From Symsagittifera roscoffensis (lineage: Eukaryota; Xenacoelomorpha; Acoela; Convolutidae), in the NCBI RefSeq assembly GCF_963678635.1, contig NC_087065.1, forward strand, positions 46,378,381 through 46,442,380: a stretch of 64,000 nt of DNA, given 5' to 3'. The translations under genes were made by a program, and so were the position numbers. Under the pieces are notes generated by a model. It worked only from the letters and a program-made list of their open reading frames with translations, had not been told where the DNA came from and did not search any database. This document shows positions 63,581-64,000 of the stretch, piece after piece. Position 1 is the stretch's first letter. Every line of letters begins with the position of its first letter.

Positions 63581-64000
63581 CCACAGTATTTTTCTATTTA
63601 GACCAGGTTTGACAATAAAGTTAATAGTTTTTGGTAGAAAAAAATTGTCCCAAATGAAGATATCGACTCCTTCGATTAAAAAATCAGTGTGACTATTTAT
63701 AGGACAGAAGGAATAATCAAGTTTTTGCCCGATACAAAAGCGTTGATTATATCCAGGTTTAACAGCGGTGAATTAACAGCGTTGATTATTTCCAGACCAA
63801 TTTCGGCATTCGAAATCATAATTTTAACAAAATGATTTATACACCAGAGGCAATATTGGCACCCTGAGTTTGAAAACAAAACTATATCTCCAGCTAAAAC
63901 TTTTGAAAAAATTCTCGAAGTTAAAAAAGTTTGGGGGTTGCTTGCTTCGGCCGTAAACTTGAACTAAGTTATGACCTTATCTACGAATTCATCCAAGCTG

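Larger units (their letters stand above)
47461..64000. other. Upstream or intronic region without recognised exons
   Basis: About 16.5 kb with no domain-bearing exon on either strand. If the receptor's signal-peptide exon lies here, it is too short to recognise by eye. Contains family A pieces (50290-50628, 53431-53500, 55110-55410, 56565-56715, 59600-59900, 60170-60230, 60231-60545), a family B copy (55560-56310), the 450-bp inverted-repeat element (52857-53306), a short-loop G-quadruplex motif (51403-51420) and a family C copy (63441-63580). A somewhat GC-richer block at 62280-62670 could be a 5' UTR, promoter or exon, but no coding frame there is convincing. Confidence 0.5.

Overview
The window is AT-rich animal (metazoan) genomic DNA: two spliced genes whose exons are short, GC-richer islands with GT/AG boundaries, separated by kilobases of A/T-homopolymer-rich intron full of dispersed repeats. 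I cannot name the species. The Ig/FN3 receptor and the cyclic-nucleotide-gated channel both indicate a bilaterian-type animal, and divergence at several normally conserved receptor positions suggests a fast-evolving invertebrate lineage. There are no bacterial-type operons, rRNA genes or CRISPR arrays.

Gene 1 (+ strand, 1145-3069) is the 3' end of a cyclic-nucleotide-gated channel gene, most like the beta (CNGB) class. Three exons encode the end of the cyclic-nucleotide-binding domain (FGEISLL...NRRTA) and a long low-complexity cytoplasmic tail. Its pore-encoding exons lie left of base 1.

Gene 2 (- strand, 47460 down to 3320) is the ectodomain of a LAR-type (type IIa) receptor protein tyrosine phosphatase. 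I assembled fourteen exons by hand, and every exon-exon phase agrees. In order they encode Ig1, Ig2 (two exons), Ig3 (two exons), FN3-1 with the first half of FN3-2, the rest of FN3-2, FN3-3, FN3-4, FN3-5 (two exons), FN3-6, FN3-7 and the first half of FN3-8. The signal-peptide exon was not found and may lie upstream of 47460 or beyond base 64000. The rest of FN3-8, the membrane segment and both phosphatase domains must lie left of base 1. The channel gene is therefore antisense to, and inside, the last visible receptor intron. Ig2 has lost both disulphide cysteines, and Ig1 lacks the basic loop typical of LAR receptors.

The rest is intronic or upstream DNA with repeats. Family A (about 520-545 bp, about 19 pieces, both orientations) carries a hairpin at the head, a GCGCGA/TCGCGC palindrome in the middle and a hairpin at the tail; one head hairpin shows a paired substitution. 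Family B (about 500-750 bp) has at least six pieces; families C and D are short recurring sequences. Individual structures include a 450-bp inverted-repeat element with an 8-bp target duplication (52857-53306), a 1,076-bp terminal-inverted-repeat element containing C-rich and G-rich blocks (39426-40501), a large foldback whose two arms share a predicted peptide (34914-35534), and a tandem duplication of an exon-like segment (19133-19985). From 47.5 to 64 kb I recognise no gene, only these repeats.
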